Source of the DNA: Crateriforma conspicua
GTDB taxonomy: Bacteria; Planctomycetota; Planctomycetia; Pirellulales; Pirellulaceae
Length of the DNA stretch: 64,000 nucleotides
Direction of reading: 5' to 3'
Assembly (NCBI RefSeq): GCF_007752935.1
Contig: NZ_CP036319.1
Location: 5,064,501 to 5,128,500 of the forward strand
The notes beneath the pieces were generated by a model. The model ran no database searches. It worked only from the letters and a program-made list of their open reading frames with translations, and was not told where the DNA came from. Below, piece by piece: positions 63,369 to 64,000 of this stretch. The number at the start of each line of letters is the position of its first letter. Within the stretch, counting starts at the first letter, position 1. The position numbers and the translations under genes are program-made.

Positions 63369-64000
63369 ATGACAACGTCAAAATTAACAGTCACCGATGA
63401 CTTTCCGCCGGTCGATTATGACACGTGGCGGCAACAGGTCGAATCCGATCTGAAAGGCGCACCGTTTGACCGCAAATTGGTGTCGCACACCTACGAAGGC
63501 ATCGACATCCAACCGGTTTATTCGTCGAAAGACCAGTTGGACGGGACCGACCCTATGGGCGTCCCCGGCGCGGTGCCGTTCACGCGTGGTGCCCACCCGA
63601 TGGGCCCGATCATGTGCGGCGTCGATCAGCGTCAAGAACACACGCACCCTGATTTGGAAGCAGCCAATCAAGCCATCTTGGGCGACTTGGAAGGCGGCGT
63701 GACGTCCCTGACATTGCGTCTGGACAAGGCCACGCGTGCGGGCGTTTCGGTGGAACAAGCCGAAGATTTGGCCGGTGTCGACGGCCTGATGGCCTATCGC
63801 GTCGAAGATTTGGATGAACTGTTGGAAAAGGTTCATCTGGAATTGATCGAGGTCGGGATCGACGCCGGTGCCAGCTATTTGCCGGCCGCGGCAACCTTGG
63901 CGGCACTCTGGAACAAGCGTGGCGTCCCCGGCGAATCGGCACGTGCCAGCTTCGGCGCTGATCCGCTGGCGACGTTGGCCGCCGACGGTCGCTTGCCGAT
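63369..64000 (+). CDS. mutA: Methylmalonyl-CoA mutase subunit, N-terminal part (cut by window end)
   Basis: A frame begins at the ATG at 63369 and stays open to the window end, about 210 residues. It reads MTTSKLTVTDDFPPVDYDTW and later VSHTYEGIDIQPVYSSKDQL, matching the N-terminal region of methylmalonyl-CoA mutase; the small-subunit type is preferred because of the divergence. The mutase uses adenosylcobalamin to convert methylmalonyl-CoA to succinyl-CoA. It follows the epimerase gene by 138 bases. The gene is partial; its cobalamin-binding part lies outside. Confidence 0.85.
   Translation, partial: MTTSKLTVTDDFPPVDYDTWRQQVESDLKGAPFDRKLVSHTYEGIDIQPVYSSKDQLDGTDPMGVPGAVPFTRGAHPMGPIMCGVDQRQEHTHPDLEAANQAILGDLEGGVTSLTLRLDKATRAGVSVEQAEDLAGVDGLMAYRVEDLDELLEKVHLELIEVGIDAGASYLPAAATLAALWNKRGVPGESARASFGADPLATLAADGRLP

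Noticed and set aside
1-64000. tRNA genes, IS elements, CRISPR arrays or prophage genes
   Set aside because: I looked for tRNA T-loop patterns, transposase motifs, and regularly spaced repeats and found none I could support; absence cannot be proven without a dedicated scan.

Overview
The window looks like a chromosomal segment of a marine planctomycete of the Pirellulaceae (Rhodopirellula or Rubripirellula type). The supporting evidence is the moderately high GC content, sparse use of Shine-Dalgarno sites, many exported proteins with low-complexity regions, a cadherin/dockerin surface protein with an N-terminal EALDSRRLLA motif, EF-hand and RTX-like exported proteins, an iduronate-sulfatase-type sulfatase, a DUF1573 protein and a multiheme lipoprotein. 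This placement rests on protein content only, with no phylogenetic marker compared. I saw no tRNA, rRNA, IS element, phage gene or CRISPR array.

Layout. 0-8.3 kb: a long low-complexity membrane protein (possibly cut at the left edge); an orphan NarL-type response regulator behind a well-formed sigma-54 promoter; an enolase-superfamily enzyme; a secreted EF-hand protein translationally coupled to an atypical acyl-CoA dehydrogenase; and an RTX-like secreted protein. 8.5-16.9 kb: lysyl-tRNA synthetase, an aldehyde dehydrogenase/LuxC-like reductase with an adenylate-forming LuxE-like partner, and twin exported proteins that share an unusual C-terminal tail. 17-29.6 kb: an envelope block (AI-2E family exporter, LPG-synthase-type membrane protein, family-2 glycosyltransferase, GT-C-like membrane protein, giant AsmA-like protein, O-antigen-ligase-like protein). 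29.6-35.7 kb: DUF1573 protein, a lipoprotein joining a degenerate 5'-nucleotidase-like domain (EPCGC motif) to four c-type heme sites, and a LolCE/LolD-like ABC exporter.

35.7-42.9 kb (minus strand): the cadherin/dockerin protein, a MoxR AAA ATPase overlapping a class-3 lipase, and L-aspartate oxidase (NAD synthesis). 43-46 kb: phosphatidylserine decarboxylase, phosphatidylserine synthase and a SAM methyltransferase, consistent with phosphatidylserine to phosphatidylethanolamine to methylated lipids. 46-50.3 kb: a NIPSNAP-like secreted protein, a beta-barrel-like outer-membrane protein, an HTH-PTS EIIA fusion and a possible degenerate receiver protein. 50.4-55.7 kb: a sugar-acid catabolic run (PfkB sugar kinase, GH88 unsaturated uronyl hydrolase, SDR reductase, KDPG aldolase, KDG kinase) that fits degradation of uronic-acid-containing marine polysaccharides. 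55.7-62.4 kb: an S9 peptidase, a sulfatase, and a large divergent secreted protein of unknown function, with a 9-bp inverted repeat between the last two. 62.4-64 kb: a hairpin-rich leader, methylmalonyl-CoA epimerase, and the start of a methylmalonyl-CoA mutase subunit cut by the window edge.

Most promising for follow-up: the shared C-terminal tail of the twin exported proteins, the degenerate-phosphatase/tetraheme lipoprotein next to DUF1573, the LuxC/LuxE-like pair, the MoxR-lipase overlap, and the HTH-EIIA fusion. None of these can be proven novel without database searches.
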